In this document: positions 1-10,859 of the stretch, in pieces
Layout of the letters: the number at the start of each line of letters is the position of its first letter
How positions within the stretch are numbered: the stretch's first letter is position 1
Assembly: GCA_025506515.1 (NCBI GenBank)
Contig: CM046444.1
Span: forward strand, 76,999,533-77,063,532
Direction of reading: 5' to 3'
DNA length: 64,000 bases
From: Flaveria trinervia
Taxonomy: Eukaryota > Streptophyta > Magnoliopsida > Asterales > Asteraceae
Translations under genes and position numbers: made by a program
Notes under the pieces: generated by a model
Databases searched by the model: none
What the model was told of the DNA's origin: nothing
Seen by the model: the letters and a program-made list of their open reading frames with translations, nothing else

Positions 1-239
1 CATAAGCTATAGGTGAGCCTTGGAGCCAACATATATAGTCATGAAATCCCACAGCCTTTGGATTCCTATCATTGAGAATGGTTTTGATGTTGTTCCACTA
101 ATCAAATTTTTTATTTTTCCATTTATCTGAAAAGAGTAAATGAAACACATTCGAAAGATGTAATAAAATAAATAATAAATAATAAAAATTTAAAAATATA
201 AAATTAAAGAAAAACCAAATTAATTTCCCAGGCCAAAAG

Positions 240-840
240 TATAGTTTCGCTAGTTGAATAGTAGTTTGGGCAAGTGAAAGTGCAAATTCGGCCTAGAATA
301 ACTTGTTGTTTCGCCTAGCCAATGTAGTAGATTCAGCGTGCCGAAACTATTGTTTCGGGACGACAAAACTGAGTTGTGGCAAGTGAAACTGTTAGGTGTG
401 CTCGCACAGCATAACATCATAGTTTCGCCTAAAACTATTGAATTTTCGTTCAGTTTCGTAGAACGCATTTGTACTTTCCGAGTATGTTATGCGAAGTTAC
501 AAAAGAGTAGAAATATAATACAAATTAAACTATGTATGCATGTTCGAAACACACACCTAAAGATTAAATGATCATCGATCACATAATAATCACACTAGAA
601 ATCAAAGTCATACGGGAGGTTGATTTTTAGGGCTCCGGGTCAATAAACAAACGATTGTGCAAAAATGAGTCAACAATTTCAAATAACACCATATAGCACT
701 TACTTTCGCCCATAGCGAAACGATAGTTTCGCACGACAAATCTGTGTATCAAAATGGTTCTGAAATGAACGAATGTACCGGCGATTCTATAGTTTCGCAC
801 AACGAAACTACCAACGAATCTATAGTTTCGCTTGTCACAA
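240..840. repeat. Dispersed 'tagtttcgc' motif array (family A)
   Basis: The short word agtttcgc or its complement gcgaaact recurs many times at irregular spacing, for example near 240, 310, 340, 420, 705, 725, 790 and 820. The same word recurs in the A1 leader (9700-9960), the A1 LTR (10440-10570), the A2 leader (34990-35300) and near 35870-35940. It is therefore a family-A signature and not a random AT-rich word. Confidence 0.75.
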
Positions 841-1090
841 AAACTTTAAAAAAAATTCAATTCAATTTTTTTAATATTTAACTATTTTAAAATGAATTTA
901 AGAGAAAGAAAAAAAGAAAAAGAAATAAAAATAAAAATAAAAGAACAAAATATGCCCCACAAGACCTAACAAAATTTTAAAAAATTAAAACTAAAAAAAA
1001 TGAAGGAAGATAAAAGGATAAAGAGATACAATAAAGTGAAGAGATTTTTTGGAAAGTCAGAATTTGGTGAGAATGATGATATACTTTTCC

Positions 1091-1097
1091 TTTTATA
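1091..1097 (-). promoter_or_regulatory. TATA-like box in the A1 spacer
   Basis: TATAAAA on the minus strand in the post-pol spacer of A1. In families B and C a TATA box sits in the equivalent spacer before an accessory ORF. Here no ORF start is visible downstream inside the window, so this is a weak call based on position and analogy. Confidence 0.25.
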
Positions 1098-1317
1098 CCC
1101 ATGTATTCTTATTTTCAACAAGTGACCTACAACTTCTGTTATTATGTTTTTGATTTGTTAAAAGACTTGAATCACTTAGTCCCGACAAACATTTGGTAAA
1201 GAAACTCATCCAGTCCTCATGATGTATTGAATACAATGACAAACTCTACTTGATTGTCCCATGGTGAGCACAAGAAGGATCTTTTCAAAAGAAGCACAGA
1301 CCTTATAATTCTCAAAT

Positions 1318-1525
1318 GATGAGAGCTCTATGTCTATACTCATGTATAACAAAGGAGATGATCATTTGATCTTGAGAAATGAGAGCTTCAGGTCTATATT
1401 CATATAGAAAAAAAAATATCATCATAATATGCTTATGAGAGCTCTAGGCCTATCTAATGTATAACAGAGGAGATCATCACTCTAGGTCAATGTTCGTACA
1501 TAACAAAGGAGATAAGCACATAATA
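1318..1525 (+). repeat. Degenerate 'gagagctctaggtctat' tandem repeats
   Basis: Three to four imperfect units of roughly 60-70 bp, each with a form of 'gagagctctagg(t/c)ctat', then 'catgtataacaaaggagat', then 'atcat'. Units have drifted with indels. They are non-coding and lie in the A1 spacer. Confidence 0.6.
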
Positions 1526-1906
1526 ATATACAACAACGAGCTTCTTTGATACAAAAGGAGCAAGCAAGTAACACTTTTTTGAATAATATGTGCAATGAGA
1601 ACAAGGACTTTTGAAACAGACACATCAAAGAAAAGATGCCACATTCTCAATCCATTTCAACAAAAACTTGGAAACTTTGTGAAGGCCAAAATTTCAAGGG
1701 AAAAATTAAGTCAATAAGCTTTTTATCCTATTACTTTATCCACAAGATCACTGTCTACTTGGCATTCTTACTGAGCCTATCATGCATATCCCAACAGAAG
1801 ACCGTTGACCTCCTTCAAATCTTTCAGGCATCAATTAGAGTAGCAAAAACTTTATATTTTGTAATACAGACATATAAGATAAGAGAAATTTCTACAAAAA
1901 TGTCTG

Positions 1907-1928
1907 TCATTTATTTATTATTATTTTT

Positions 1929-1963
<35 letters not shown>

Positions 1964-2030
1964 AATAATAACTATTATTATTATTATTATATTTATTATT
2001 ATTATTATTATAAATTTATTTTTTATATAA
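1907..2030. repeat. ATT/TTA microsatellite
   Basis: A run of TTA/TAA/ATT trinucleotides with short interruptions just beyond the end of the A1 pol gene. The Ile- and Leu-rich peptides readable across it come from the repeat and are not genes. Confidence 0.9.
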
Positions 2031-2116
2031 AATAATGAACGGCTATGGAGCTTTAAAATAAAAGAGGGAACCGAAAAATATAGGAAAAAAATATGTCCAA
2101 TATTTACATGAGACAA

Positions 2117-3620
2117 TTAAAAGAGGTCCTCAAAAGATATTAATCCTAACATGGAGATCACTTCATAAAATTGTTGTTTATCAAATGACTTAGTGAAATG
2201 ATCAGCCATTTGAGTTTTGTGTCAATAGGAATAATATCAATAAAATATTTCTCTTGAATATCATGGATTGCATGAATCCTTGTGTGCAACAACTTGAATT
2301 AGCAATATACTATGCCTCTCCCATGGAAAGAGACATAGTAGTCTGTTTCTAGCTCTGCCATGATAATAGACAATTTCCAAGATATTGACAGCCTCCGGTG
2401 ACAAAATTTCTATTTAATCTACAACCATTAGAATCACTATGAGAATAAGCATGAAAATCAAAATTTCCACGATAAGGATACCAAAGACATAAACGAGAGG
2501 AGTCTTTAGGATAACGAATGATCCATTTGACTGGCTTCTCATGAGACTCCTTGCCGTTAGAATGGTATCAAGCACAATACCTACAACAAAAGGATGTCGG
2601 AATGACTAGCTATAAGATGCATTAAGGAACCGATCATGGATTTATACACATGAAGATCAACAAATTTCCAATTCTCGTCTGGAGTGAGACTGGTTTGAGC
2701 TGTGAATGGAGTCAATTTAGAAGCCCCATCCATCTTGAATTTCTTGAGAACCTCTTTGACATACTTCTCCTCATAAATAAGAATTCTTTCAGGCTTCTTC
2801 TTAACTTGCAGAACCAAGAAAAAAACACATCTCCCTAATCATGCTCCTTTCAAAGCGACTTCGCATAACCTCATCAAATCCTGACATAACATTGAATTGG
2901 TGGAGGCAAAAATAACATCGTCAACATAGACTTGCAGAATTAGCATCTTACCATCCACCTCTTTCTTTAATAAATTCATATCGATGGTGCCACTACAGAA
3001 ACAATTGCTCAGAAGATATTGTGTTAGAGTCCCGTACCAGATGCGAGGAGCTTGATGTAAACCATAGAGAGATTTATCAAGCTTGTATACTATTTTAGGA
3101 AAGTTCCTCAAACCCTGGTGGTTGACACACATATATCTTTTCATCAATGTCTTTGTAAAGAAAAGCACATTTAACATCCATTATATAGACTTTGAATTGC
3201 TTATGTGCGGCATGATATAGAAAGGTCCTGATTATTTCAAGGCAGGCTATGGGAGTAAAGACTTCCATGTAGTTAATTTCTTCTTCTTGAGCAAATCCTT
3301 GAACCACCAAACGGGATTTATTCCTCCCCACACTGCCATGATAATCAGGTTTGTACTTGAACACACTTTTCATGCCTATTGGGCATTTTTTTGGAGGAAG
3401 ATCTATAAGCATCCGCACCTTGAGTTTCCAAACTATTGAAGCTCCAATTCCATGGATTCAACCTAGCATGAACCTTGAAAAGCTGTATGAACATTCTTTA
3501 GGGCTATTTGGGATGCAAACAAGAGAATAAACACATGTTTATCAAAGAAGATTGACCTCATGTCCTCACACCATAAGTAATTGATCCAATTATGTTATCA
3601 TAAGAATGATCCTTTAGTGT
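2117..3620 (-). pseudogene. A1 reverse transcriptase and RNase H (broken)
   Basis: Would copy element RNA into DNA and degrade the RNA strand inside the virus-like particle. Reading leftwards, the RT start (3418-3095) has the copia block around a KSVFKYK-type start, the VVQGFAQEE motif and the DVKCAFLY motif. The catalytic YVDD is at 2917-2928. The LYGLHQAPR block precedes it. The segment at 2817-2581 has the conserved YKSMIGSLMHL block joining RT to RNase H. The RNase H tail ends with ADHFTKSFDK and a stop at 2117-2119. Several frameshifts separate these blocks, so no full protein can be made. The family is not in doubt; only exact break positions are approximate. Confidence 0.85.
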
Positions 3621-4980
3621 TTTAAAATCAGTGGTTAAAGGTAATGAATTGAATTGAGGAGGACTAATGGATTGAGATTATGTAGAAAATGGGAAAGATG
3701 GTTGAGGAGGTTGAACAGGTTGAGGTGATGGATAAGTTTAAGAGGAGGTAGAGATTGGTGTTGAAGGAAAAGATGACAAAGGAGTAGGGGGTCGAATGCC
3801 AAATGTTGATGAAGATGGAAGATCAAAATATGTTGCATGGTCAGATGTTGAATTGGAAGGTGCTTGAGGATCGTGAGGAATTTGAGGTAATGGATGTCGA
3901 GGAATAATGTTCGTTTGGACATTAGAGAAGGACACGTCATTATCAAAAAGTGGAAGACTGAAGGAATTGAAAACAATATTTGAGTGAAAGAACCAAGCAG
4001 GTTTAGTCTGAACATCCAAAGAATTAGATTCTTGCCAATCAACATTAAATGACTCCTGCACAATACGTGTTCTCTTGTTATACAACCAATAACCTTTCTA
4101 AGAGGATTAATAACCAATGAAGTGACACTCATCTCATACAGCTTTGAATTTCATCTACTATGCATGAGTGTTCAACAAGGCAGACGAGCATCCTAATGGA
4201 TGAAAGAAATCAATCAATAGCTTCCTTTTATGAAACATTTCATAAGGAGTCTTCATTTTATCCGTCATGATCAAGACACGATCAAGTACATAGGATGCAT
4301 AGTTCATTGCTTCCACCGAGATGATAATTGGCAAAGCAGATTCGATCATGGTGCCAACAGCTTCGATAAGAGTGTGATTCTTTTTTTAGCAACACCATTT
4401 TACTAAGGTGTTCTGGCAACACTAAAGTGTTCCAAAATACCTTTACATGCATATAAGGAGTCAAATATGTGATTTCTGAACTCGTTACCGTTGTCACTTA
4501 GAATAGCCATTACCTTCCACTTGCTTATCATTTCAATTGAAAGAATTAACTTCTGCAACCCTTCAACAGCTTCTCCTTTATGATATAGGAACCTCGCCCA
4601 TGAATACCTTGAAAAGTCATCTTTAACAACAAGATAAAAGGATTTCTTAGCAATGGATTTTACACTTATTGGCCAAACAAATCAGTATGTAACAACTCGA
4701 GGGGATTCGAAATGCTCCTTTCAAGTTTTGGTGTATGAGGTTTCTTATGTTGCTTTCTTTTGGCACAAGCCATGTATTTCTCAACAACACAAAAATCCTA
4801 TAAAGGTAATCCCCTAACAAGATTGCTTTTAACCAATTTGTTAATATCTTAAAATTAACATGGCCCAATCTGTGATGCCATAAGAATGATTCAGATGAAG
4901 AAGCTTTAGTTAGAAGGCAAGTGACAGTAGAAGTTTATTCTTTAGATCTCATGTCCAGAGATGGGTATCATTCTTTCTTG
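3621..4980 (-). pseudogene. A1 integrase and linker to RT (broken)
   Basis: Would insert element cDNA into the genome. Pieces seen, in order leftwards: a pre-integrase zinc-finger remnant (GHVNFKILTNWL near 4868-4830), a core fragment with a decayed DNG region near 4497, a segment resembling the copia 'MKTPYEMFHKRK' block (4290-4230), and a serine/proline-rich linker towards RT (4132-3635). The segments lie in different frames. The linker matches the usual low-complexity stretch between integrase and RT of copia polyproteins. Non-functional. Confidence 0.75.
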
Positions 4981-4984
4981 GAGC

Positions 4985-5710
4985 TCACATGACCACCATT
5001 TCCTCAGGAATAGCAAACCTGGATTTCAAAAATAGACACTCATTGGAGATAAATAGAGCGAGGACGTCTTTGTCATTGATACGAGAGATGCTTAAAAGAT
5101 TGAATGCAAGCTCTGGCACAAAGTTGACTTTCTCCAAAGAAAGATATTGATTAGAAACCTCTCCTTGTCCAATCACTTTACCACCAATCTTGTCAACAGT
5201 AAATGCTACATATCCTCCATTGATGATACGATAATTTGTCATCAAATCCTTTAACCTTGTCATATGTCTCGAGCATCCACTATCAACGTGCCAAAAACTA
5301 TTTACAACTTTAGTGGATGAATCATGTAATAATAGAATCAACAGATTGACCGGCTGAAACAGGAACCCACGTTTGAACAACTTTAGGCTTACATGCAAAT
5401 GATCTTTTGGAAAAGAAATTATTAACAAGATAAGTTAGTCTACTACCAAAAGAATTCTTATGGACATGTCTGTGATGAAGCTCAGGGTAGTTTTTAACTA
5501 CATGATCATCTTTACACACATTCTTAGAATTCACACCTTCTAAACCTCTAAGCAGACTGTTAGTATCTGTTTGAATGAAATCATTTAAAGGGTGTGGAAC
5601 ATGCATAGGTTAATAACAATAAGTACGATGAGTAGGATAAACCAAAGCATTTTCATAACCGAAACCCATTTTAATCCTAGCCCTATTGTGATTTACACAA
5701 ATTTTCATGT
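4985..5710 (-). pseudogene. A1 aspartic protease and gag/PR junction (broken)
   Basis: Would cleave the gag-pol polyprotein. The retrotransposon aspartic-protease signature is visible as FWHVDSGCSRHMT near 5310-5270, with the catalytic D-S-G intact, followed by the LLSIS block typical of the pre-integrase boundary near 5100. The stretch 5606-5322 is the upstream linker (MHVPHPLNDFIQTDTNS) in another frame. The same linker is found in A2 at 13297-13106, showing the two elements are one family. Immediately to the right, the coding sequence is interrupted by solo LTR J1. Confidence 0.8.
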
Positions 5711-5715
5711 TTCAT
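5711..5715. repeat. Target-site duplication of J1 (left), TTCAT
   Basis: TTCAT precedes TGTAAGG of J1 and is repeated at 7762-7766 straight after its TTACA end. A 5-bp duplication is the expected integrase footprint. Confidence 0.9.
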
Positions 5716-6206
5716 TGTAAGGCCCCATTCCCAAAACGCTTACAGCTCGTAAATCATTGCACATAAAACATATAATTTTACATTTAACTTTAATAAAACA
5801 TCGCAGCAGAACATTAAAATAACTTTTCATTTCATTGTAAATGCTTTTGCAAGTTAATACAATCGTTCATTTCAAAAGATCATTCGTTCTCATTACAATT
5901 CAATAACATTAAACAAAAGAATGCAATCCAAAAGAGCTGAGTAGCCGCCCCGTGCCATCCTCAGCAACATTACCTCCCAACTGGAAACAAATAAAAGTTA
6001 CCGTTGCTGAGTGAGTTCTAGTTTTAATTTAAAACATACATTACTTTCATTAAAACCATTCTTTACTTTTGCATGTGAACACACATAATACGTACATGTA
6101 GATAATATCATTATTATCTTCTGATTTGCTAATACATTCTTTCATTCATTCATACGTTCAACATTACTTCATTTCATTCCATCAAAAACCATGAACTTTA
6201 CACCGC

Positions 6207-6415
6207 CATCATGCATAAAGCGGATACTGTGCCGAATTCTATCATAGACCTTCCATCATGGCGCACAACAGTGTGGCCACAGTATCTAGGGGTAAATTCA
6301 GGTATACTAGTGTCATGTGCTATACCCAACATCGTGCATAAAGGGGATACCAGGCCGAAGTCTATCATAGACCTTCCGTCACGGCGCACAACAGTCTGGC
6401 CACAGTATCTAGGGT
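6207..6415 (+). repeat. Two-unit tandem duplication inside J1
   Basis: Two similar blocks about 123 bp apart, each with 'catgcataaag', 'tctatcatagaccttcc', 'gcgcacaacag' and 'tggccacagtatctagg'. A related pair of 'catgcacaagtgttgg' blocks lies at 11395-11475 in J2, so the duplication is old within the family. The open frames across it are repeat artefacts. Confidence 0.8.
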
Positions 6416-6679
6416 AAGCGAAAAAGGTTCTATACAAATGGTCAATCACAAAGAAGGACCCCGATGTGCATCCTTAAAGGGTAGCTAACCCACACACCAT
6501 TGGACTAACACCCTAGATTGGGGCGCACAACATCTCTTTTCTTTGTTCTTTAATAAATGCATTGATTCAACATGTTCCTCTTTCATTATCATCCACATTA
6601 CGTTACATATTACTTTTCATTTCGTTTATTAACATACAAAGTAGAGCCATGGGAAGACAATCATACAAAGCAAGGAACA

Positions 6680-6800
6680 ATAACATAAACATACATCATC
6701 ACCATACACGACACCATCATACATACATAACATACATCATCATACATCATCATCATGCATAAACATACAACATCATACATCATCACCATACATGCCTATC
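6680..6800. repeat. CAT-rich simple sequence in J1
   Basis: Interrupted catcat/catacat simple repeats (cat, cac and cata units). A milder form is present in J2 near 11775-11830. Confidence 0.8.
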
Positions 6801-6894
6801 ATAATATCTATGACCTCAAAATTCAACTTACATGAACCCCCGAGAACCTCCCAAGTCAAAGCCTACCTCTACGTATCTCCCTGAAAGTCAAAAA

Positions 6895-7195
6895 GTTAAA
6901 CTATGCTTTTTGGGCGCACAAGGCCTATTTGGGCGTATGGGCACCCTTCAGTCGCATGGCCTCCCAGGGGACTGCACACTTAGGCGAATGAACACCAGGC
7001 AAATGGACCCTATGCGAATGGAAGTATATGGATGGTCACTATGGGCGAATGAACACAATATGGATGAGCACCTAGGCGTATGGACCTCAGTCACATGAAT
7101 CCCATGGGAATGAACCTCATTTACACGACTCACATGCGTATGAACCCCAGTCCCATTACTCACATGCGAATGAACCTCAGTTGCCTGCCATTCGG
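6895..7195. repeat. Array of 'gcgaatgaacctcagtc' motifs in J1
   Basis: A degenerate short motif (gcgaatg, gcgtatg, tcgcatg followed by aacctcag or gaccct) recurs at roughly 15-40 bp steps. J2 has a drifted version at 11890-12130 with 'aggcgcatgggc'. The array lies downstream of the J1 TATA box in the minus orientation. Confidence 0.7.
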
Positions 7196-7635
7196 TCGGA
7201 TAGTCCTAGCTCATGCAGAATGCAGTTCATCTCGAACCTAATCTGCACTTTTTGGCCTCCAAACCCTCTCAAACCTGTTCTAAGCTCAAATCAACCATCC
7301 TAAACCTTAGGAACACATACCAAAACACCATTCAAGCACAACCCTGCCCAAAATCAAACCCCACACCAATCACACACAAACATATACTCACGGGTTCAAC
7401 ACACACTTCAAAAATAGGTTTTACTATGTGTCCCAGCTCCAAATCAGTTGCAAACATGCAAAAGAGGGGTCCCATAACTCACATGAACAACCTCGTCAAG
7501 TAGAGTTTCAAACAAACCCATTACACCTCAACTTTCGTGCTCGAATCCATAAAACCGAAGCTTGAAACCTCTTTTCTCCCTCTCTCTAGCCGAATGAAAA
7601 GGGGAGTATGAGGGGAGAATGGGCTGCCATGCCCC

Positions 7636-7642
7636 TTTTATA
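7636..7642 (-). promoter_or_regulatory. TATA box of the J1 LTR
   Basis: TATAAAA on the minus strand inside a GGGGTATAAAAGGGG context, placed as expected for an LTR promoter about 120 bp from the TGTAACACC end. Confidence 0.55.
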
Positions 7643-7761
7643 CCCCAACTCCTCCAAAGATCTTCCCATTTTGGCAAGTATGGTCACTCGACTTTGGGCT
7701 TTATTTCTTTTCTTTCTTTTTCTTCTTTCTCTAGCTTCAAAGGAAATTACCGGGTGTTACA

Positions 7762-7766
7762 TTCAT
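7762..7766. repeat. Target-site duplication of J1 (right), TTCAT
   Basis: Matches 5711-5715 on the other side of J1; see that entry. Confidence 0.9.
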
Positions 7767-9700
7767 TCCAGAAATTGTCCATTTATCAAGCTTTGACTGA
7801 AGTTTACTTGTTTCAAACTCAGCAAGTGCAACTCTTTTAGTCAAAGTATTTATTTCAACATTTCTTTCTTAAATAATTCTTTTTAAATGTTCATTTTGTT
7901 ATAAAGCATCATTTAATTTAACAAAATATTTTGACTCGTTTAGTTTAAGCTCTTCATTAATTCATTTTAAGTCCTTTCATCGTCAAACAACACATGATAT
8001 GCTTAATAGACACCAAATAGCCTTATCTTGCAAGTAGAAGAGCACATGCCTTGTATTACTTCGTAAGGAAGGCCCGTCACCATTTTCTCAGCTGCCAGAG
8101 CCTTTTCATATTAACACACTAGAGTACTCTTCTTGTTTTCCTCTATAATGGATGTAGCATCATTCTTCTCTTTGCTCTTCTCTTTTTTCTGGTTCCCAGC
8201 TAACTTCACTTTCTCACTTTAAACTTCTTTCAAATCATTAATCATCAAATCACCACTCCTATTCTTCTTAACATACTCCTTCCTTCCATGCTTAACACCT
8301 TGAGAGACTTCCGCTTCACTTGTAAATTCCTTACAAGGATGAAACTCATTCACATTTTTCTCCTCTTCTTTTACCTCAACAACAAGGGCTTGATTCATTT
8401 CTTCTTTAATTTCCTCAGCTTCTCCACTCTAGTCAAACTTGTTATCAAAGCTATCTATTTCTTTTGTTTACATTCCTCCTTTCTCCACCCGAAACTAATC
8501 TTGGAACTTCGGAATTGCTTGGATCAGTGAAAATTGGCAATGGACATTCTCTTTTAAAATTTGCTAACTGCTTGTAGTTGAAACATCTCAATTTGGATTT
8601 ATGAAAGCCTAACTTAGAGTTAGAATTTTCACCTCCAACGTTCTTCCTTCCTGTTCTTTTTTATAAATCTCGTTGCTCTGAGAGTTCACATCACCATTTG
8701 CCACTGAATGCCAATTTCTTCCAAATCATCTATATGAACCTGATACATGTCTTCCATACTCATCCCTCTTCCATTCAGTTCACCAGCCACGAGTGCCTTG
8801 TAGCCTTGCACAAACATGCCAAATAGTGTCATTGCTTATGATGTGATTGATGATCCAAAAGTAGCTTTTGTATTAGCTTGGTCTATGGCAGAGTTAGCCC
8901 CCCCCACCAAGTTGATCACATAAGACATTTGTAGTCACTCCTCCTTGTATTGATGCTTGCAATGTCGAGTTTGGCGCAGAAGTAAGTAATGCAACATTCT
9001 ATGGAAAACTAGATGATGGCATCATGGACTGATTGAACTCTATTCTCTTCACTTCCAAATTAAATGATTTTGTCTTGTTGATCATGTCCATGATCTTGAA
9101 ATTTCTAAACCCTCTTTCTTCTTTCAGCATCCTCACTTGTGGACTCCATTGCGGTGGGAGTGAATCCAACAACCTATTCACTTGTTCACTATTTGAGACT
9201 TTTTCATCATATTTCTTTGGAGTGCTAGACACAGTCAGAAAACGGTTTGTCAGATTAGTAAGACTCTTATTCTTGTAACCCATAAATGAGTTGAACTTTT
9301 TCTCAGCCGGAATACTAGTATCCTTCACTAACTCATCATTCCCATCATAAAACTCACACAATGCATCATAAAGAGACTTGGGATTCTTAAGTTCAACAAA
9401 ATGGTTGTAAATATCTGGTGCGAGACATAAGGTTAATCCATTGAATGCTTTATGATCCTTATCAATCAACTTCAAATCCTTTTCATTAAACATGACTAGG
9501 TCCATGTTTTGAGATATGACATCTCCAACAGTAATAATCAGTATGTATGGACTGGAAATGATTGATTCCCATTGATTATGAACATATAGTAAAATAATGC
9601 TTTCAAACACCTTCCAATCCTCAAAATTATCTCCATTGATTAGCCTTGGGGGTCTATTAGCTGCTACACTCTCCAAATCAACGAGGGTGAGAGTCGTCAT
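7767..9700 (-). pseudogene. A1 gag (broken)
   Basis: Structural protein of the virus-like particle. The chosen start at 9700 gives MTTLTLVDLESVAANRPPRL, a typical copia gag start, and an open frame runs to 8999 through a UBN2/retrotran-gag domain (ALCEFYDG, LDSLPPQW blocks). A longer frame starts at 9763, but its extra 21 residues fall in motif-array DNA, so I prefer 9700. Downstream a zinc-knuckle remnant reads CFNYKQLANFKREC near 8590: the second Cys is Tyr and the His is Asn, so metal binding is lost. Further on, the coiled-coil segment LTKRVALAEFETSKLQ is readable near 7850-7780. Frameshifts separate these parts; J1 cuts the gene from protease. Confidence 0.8.
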
Positions 9701-10159
9701 CTTAAAAATTGTAGTTTCACTTAAGAATAAGTAGTTTCGTTGGAATTTGGTAACTTTGCTCATACTTTCGCTGGGAATTTTGGCTGCAGTTTCATTAAGA
9801 ATCTGCTTGATTGTGCTAGTTCACAGATAGTTTCAGTCAAAACTAGCTTGAACTTTCGTTCAGAAGTATATTCGGCAGCAATTTCCCTTTATGATGGATT
9901 ACAAACACTGGTGAACTTTCGTTCAATGAGAGTACTTTCGCCAAGGTTACGGAAACTGTCACAATGAGCAAAACACTTATAGTATTGTTGGAAGAAACTG
10001 ATAGTCTTGCAGAATGATGATTACTTGAGCATCCCCAACCAAAACCTAACCAATTTCAATCCAATTCCATATAGAATACAGTGAAATTTGATCCAGAATT
10101 GATGAAATAGTGATATTGAACTCAACCAACCAAAAAGTCAAACAATCAAGAGCACAAAT
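9701..10159 (-). other. A1 leader (5' UTR) with motif array
   Basis: Untranslated leader between PBS and gag start. It contains several 'agtttcg' motif copies (9710-9960) in varied orientation. No small ORF or RNA gene is convincing. Confidence 0.7.
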
Positions 10160-10171
10160 GCTCTGATACCA
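10160..10171 (-). other. Primer-binding site of A1 (tRNA-Met-i)
   Basis: Reverse complement is TGGTATCAGAGC, the 12 bases matching the 3' end of plant initiator tRNA-Met, three bases inside the LTR end. Minus-strand DNA synthesis would start here. Confidence 0.95.
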
Positions 10172-10174
10172 TTT

Positions 10175-10688
10175 TGTTGGTCCAAATAGATCGAGTCACA
10201 GTAAAATTGATTGAATGTATCATTCAAATCAACAACCCACTCATAATTAAAAAATTTGATGGTGAAGAATATACCAAAAGTATTCAATAATAAACAAATC
10301 AAATTCAATATAATCAATAAAACAAATGCTCAATGATATTTCTATGTAATTCCAGCTTACAGAATAGACATGCAACAAAGATAACACGAATTAGTGTTTT
10401 GCAAGATTGATTACATTGAAAGTAACAAATTCTATATATAGAGGCAATAGTTTAACTAACAGTTTCTCTCACAAGGAAACTATCCTGCCAAGCTTAGTAT
10501 TGCTCGGCGGTGAAACATAGTTTCGCCAGCTGATACAAGCTATTGACTATAAGAGAAACTATAGTTCCGCTAGGCAACAAAACTCAAACAACTAATATAC
10601 TTACAAAAGTAAATGAACATTTGACCTATTACATTTAAACATAAACAAAAACTAACCTAAGGTGAGTCCAACCTAATCTTGGTCTTCA
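10175..10688 (-). repeat. 5' LTR of A1
   Basis: 514 bp. On the minus strand it runs TGAAGACC to GGACCAACA, next to the PBS. A2 has an LTR of the same length at 35545-36058. It carries family-A motif copies (10440-10570) upstream of a TATATATA box. Confidence 0.9.
10433..10440 (-). promoter_or_regulatory. TATA box of the A1 LTR
   Basis: Palindromic CTATATATAG. On the minus strand the 'tagtttcgc' motifs lie directly upstream, the arrangement seen in several other LTRs of this window. Confidence 0.6.
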
Positions 10689-10859
10689 ACATGAACCACA
10701 TAACATGCGAACATAATATCGGTTGATCGTTAAAGAAAATACCACATGGCACATAGCTACTCCGACTGACATCCTTCTATTTTGTGCCATTCTCAGTTTA
10801 GGTTTATGTTTTTTAAAATAGTTACCCAATTTTCTTAAACTTTGGATCAAATACCAACT
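10689..10859 (-). other. Internal stub of gypsy J2 with decayed PBS
   Basis: Directly beyond the TTACA end of the J2 LTR the minus strand reads AGTTGGTATTTGATCC, a decayed form of the AGTTGGTATCAGAGCC that follows Tekay/Del-type LTRs. This makes the J2 LTR a 5' LTR and this stretch the start of its leader, cut off by the A1 insertion. The 65-residue open frame across it is not a recognisable protein. Confidence 0.5.

Larger units (their letters stand above)
1..2116 (-). other. Post-pol spacer of A1
   Basis: AT-rich DNA downstream of the RNase H stop of A1. No convincing reading frame and no copy of the A-family LTR start is recognisable, so the 3' LTR must lie outside the window. It holds an array of the 'tagtttcgc' motif (240-840), a set of degenerate repeats (1318-1525) and an ATT microsatellite (1907-2030). 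By analogy with elements B and C, this should be the spacer before an accessory ORF lying to the left of the window; that is inference. Confidence 0.5.
5716..7761 (-). mobile_element. J1, solo LTR of a gypsy element
   Basis: A 2046-bp sequence beginning TGTAAGGCC and ending GGGTGTTACA, flanked by TTCAT duplications, lying in the gag-protease region of A1. On the minus strand it starts TGTAACACCCGG and ends GGCCTTACA, the end pattern of Tekay/Del-type Ty3/gypsy LTRs. A TATA box on the minus strand (7636-7642) fits this orientation. There is no internal coding region, so it is a solo LTR left by LTR-LTR recombination. Related copies are J2 (10860-12812) and J3 (37476-38179). Lineage is inferred from ends and from the PBS remnant beside J2. 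Confidence 0.85.
1..10688 (-). mobile_element. Copia element A1 (Sirevirus-like), 3' end outside the window
   Basis: A minus-strand Ty1/copia retrotransposon. Reading leftwards from 10688 it shows a 5' LTR (10175-10688), a primer-binding site for initiator tRNA-Met, a leader, gag, protease, integrase, reverse transcriptase and RNase H ending at 2117, then a spacer that runs off the left edge. Domain order PR-IN-RT-RH is diagnostic for copia. The coiled-coil gag and long post-pol spacer suggest the Sirevirus lineage (inference). The body is split by solo LTR J1 and contains many stops and frameshifts, so it is dead. Its 5' LTR abuts the internal stub of gypsy element J2, which suggests A1 inserted into J2. 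Confidence 0.85.

Noticed and set aside
1907..2116. Ile-rich membrane-like peptide
   Set aside because: Encoded by an ATT microsatellite; no start context or homology.
6198..6449. Tandem two-unit open frame in J1 as a gene
   Set aside because: Open on both strands through a duplicated non-coding LTR block, not kept in J2.
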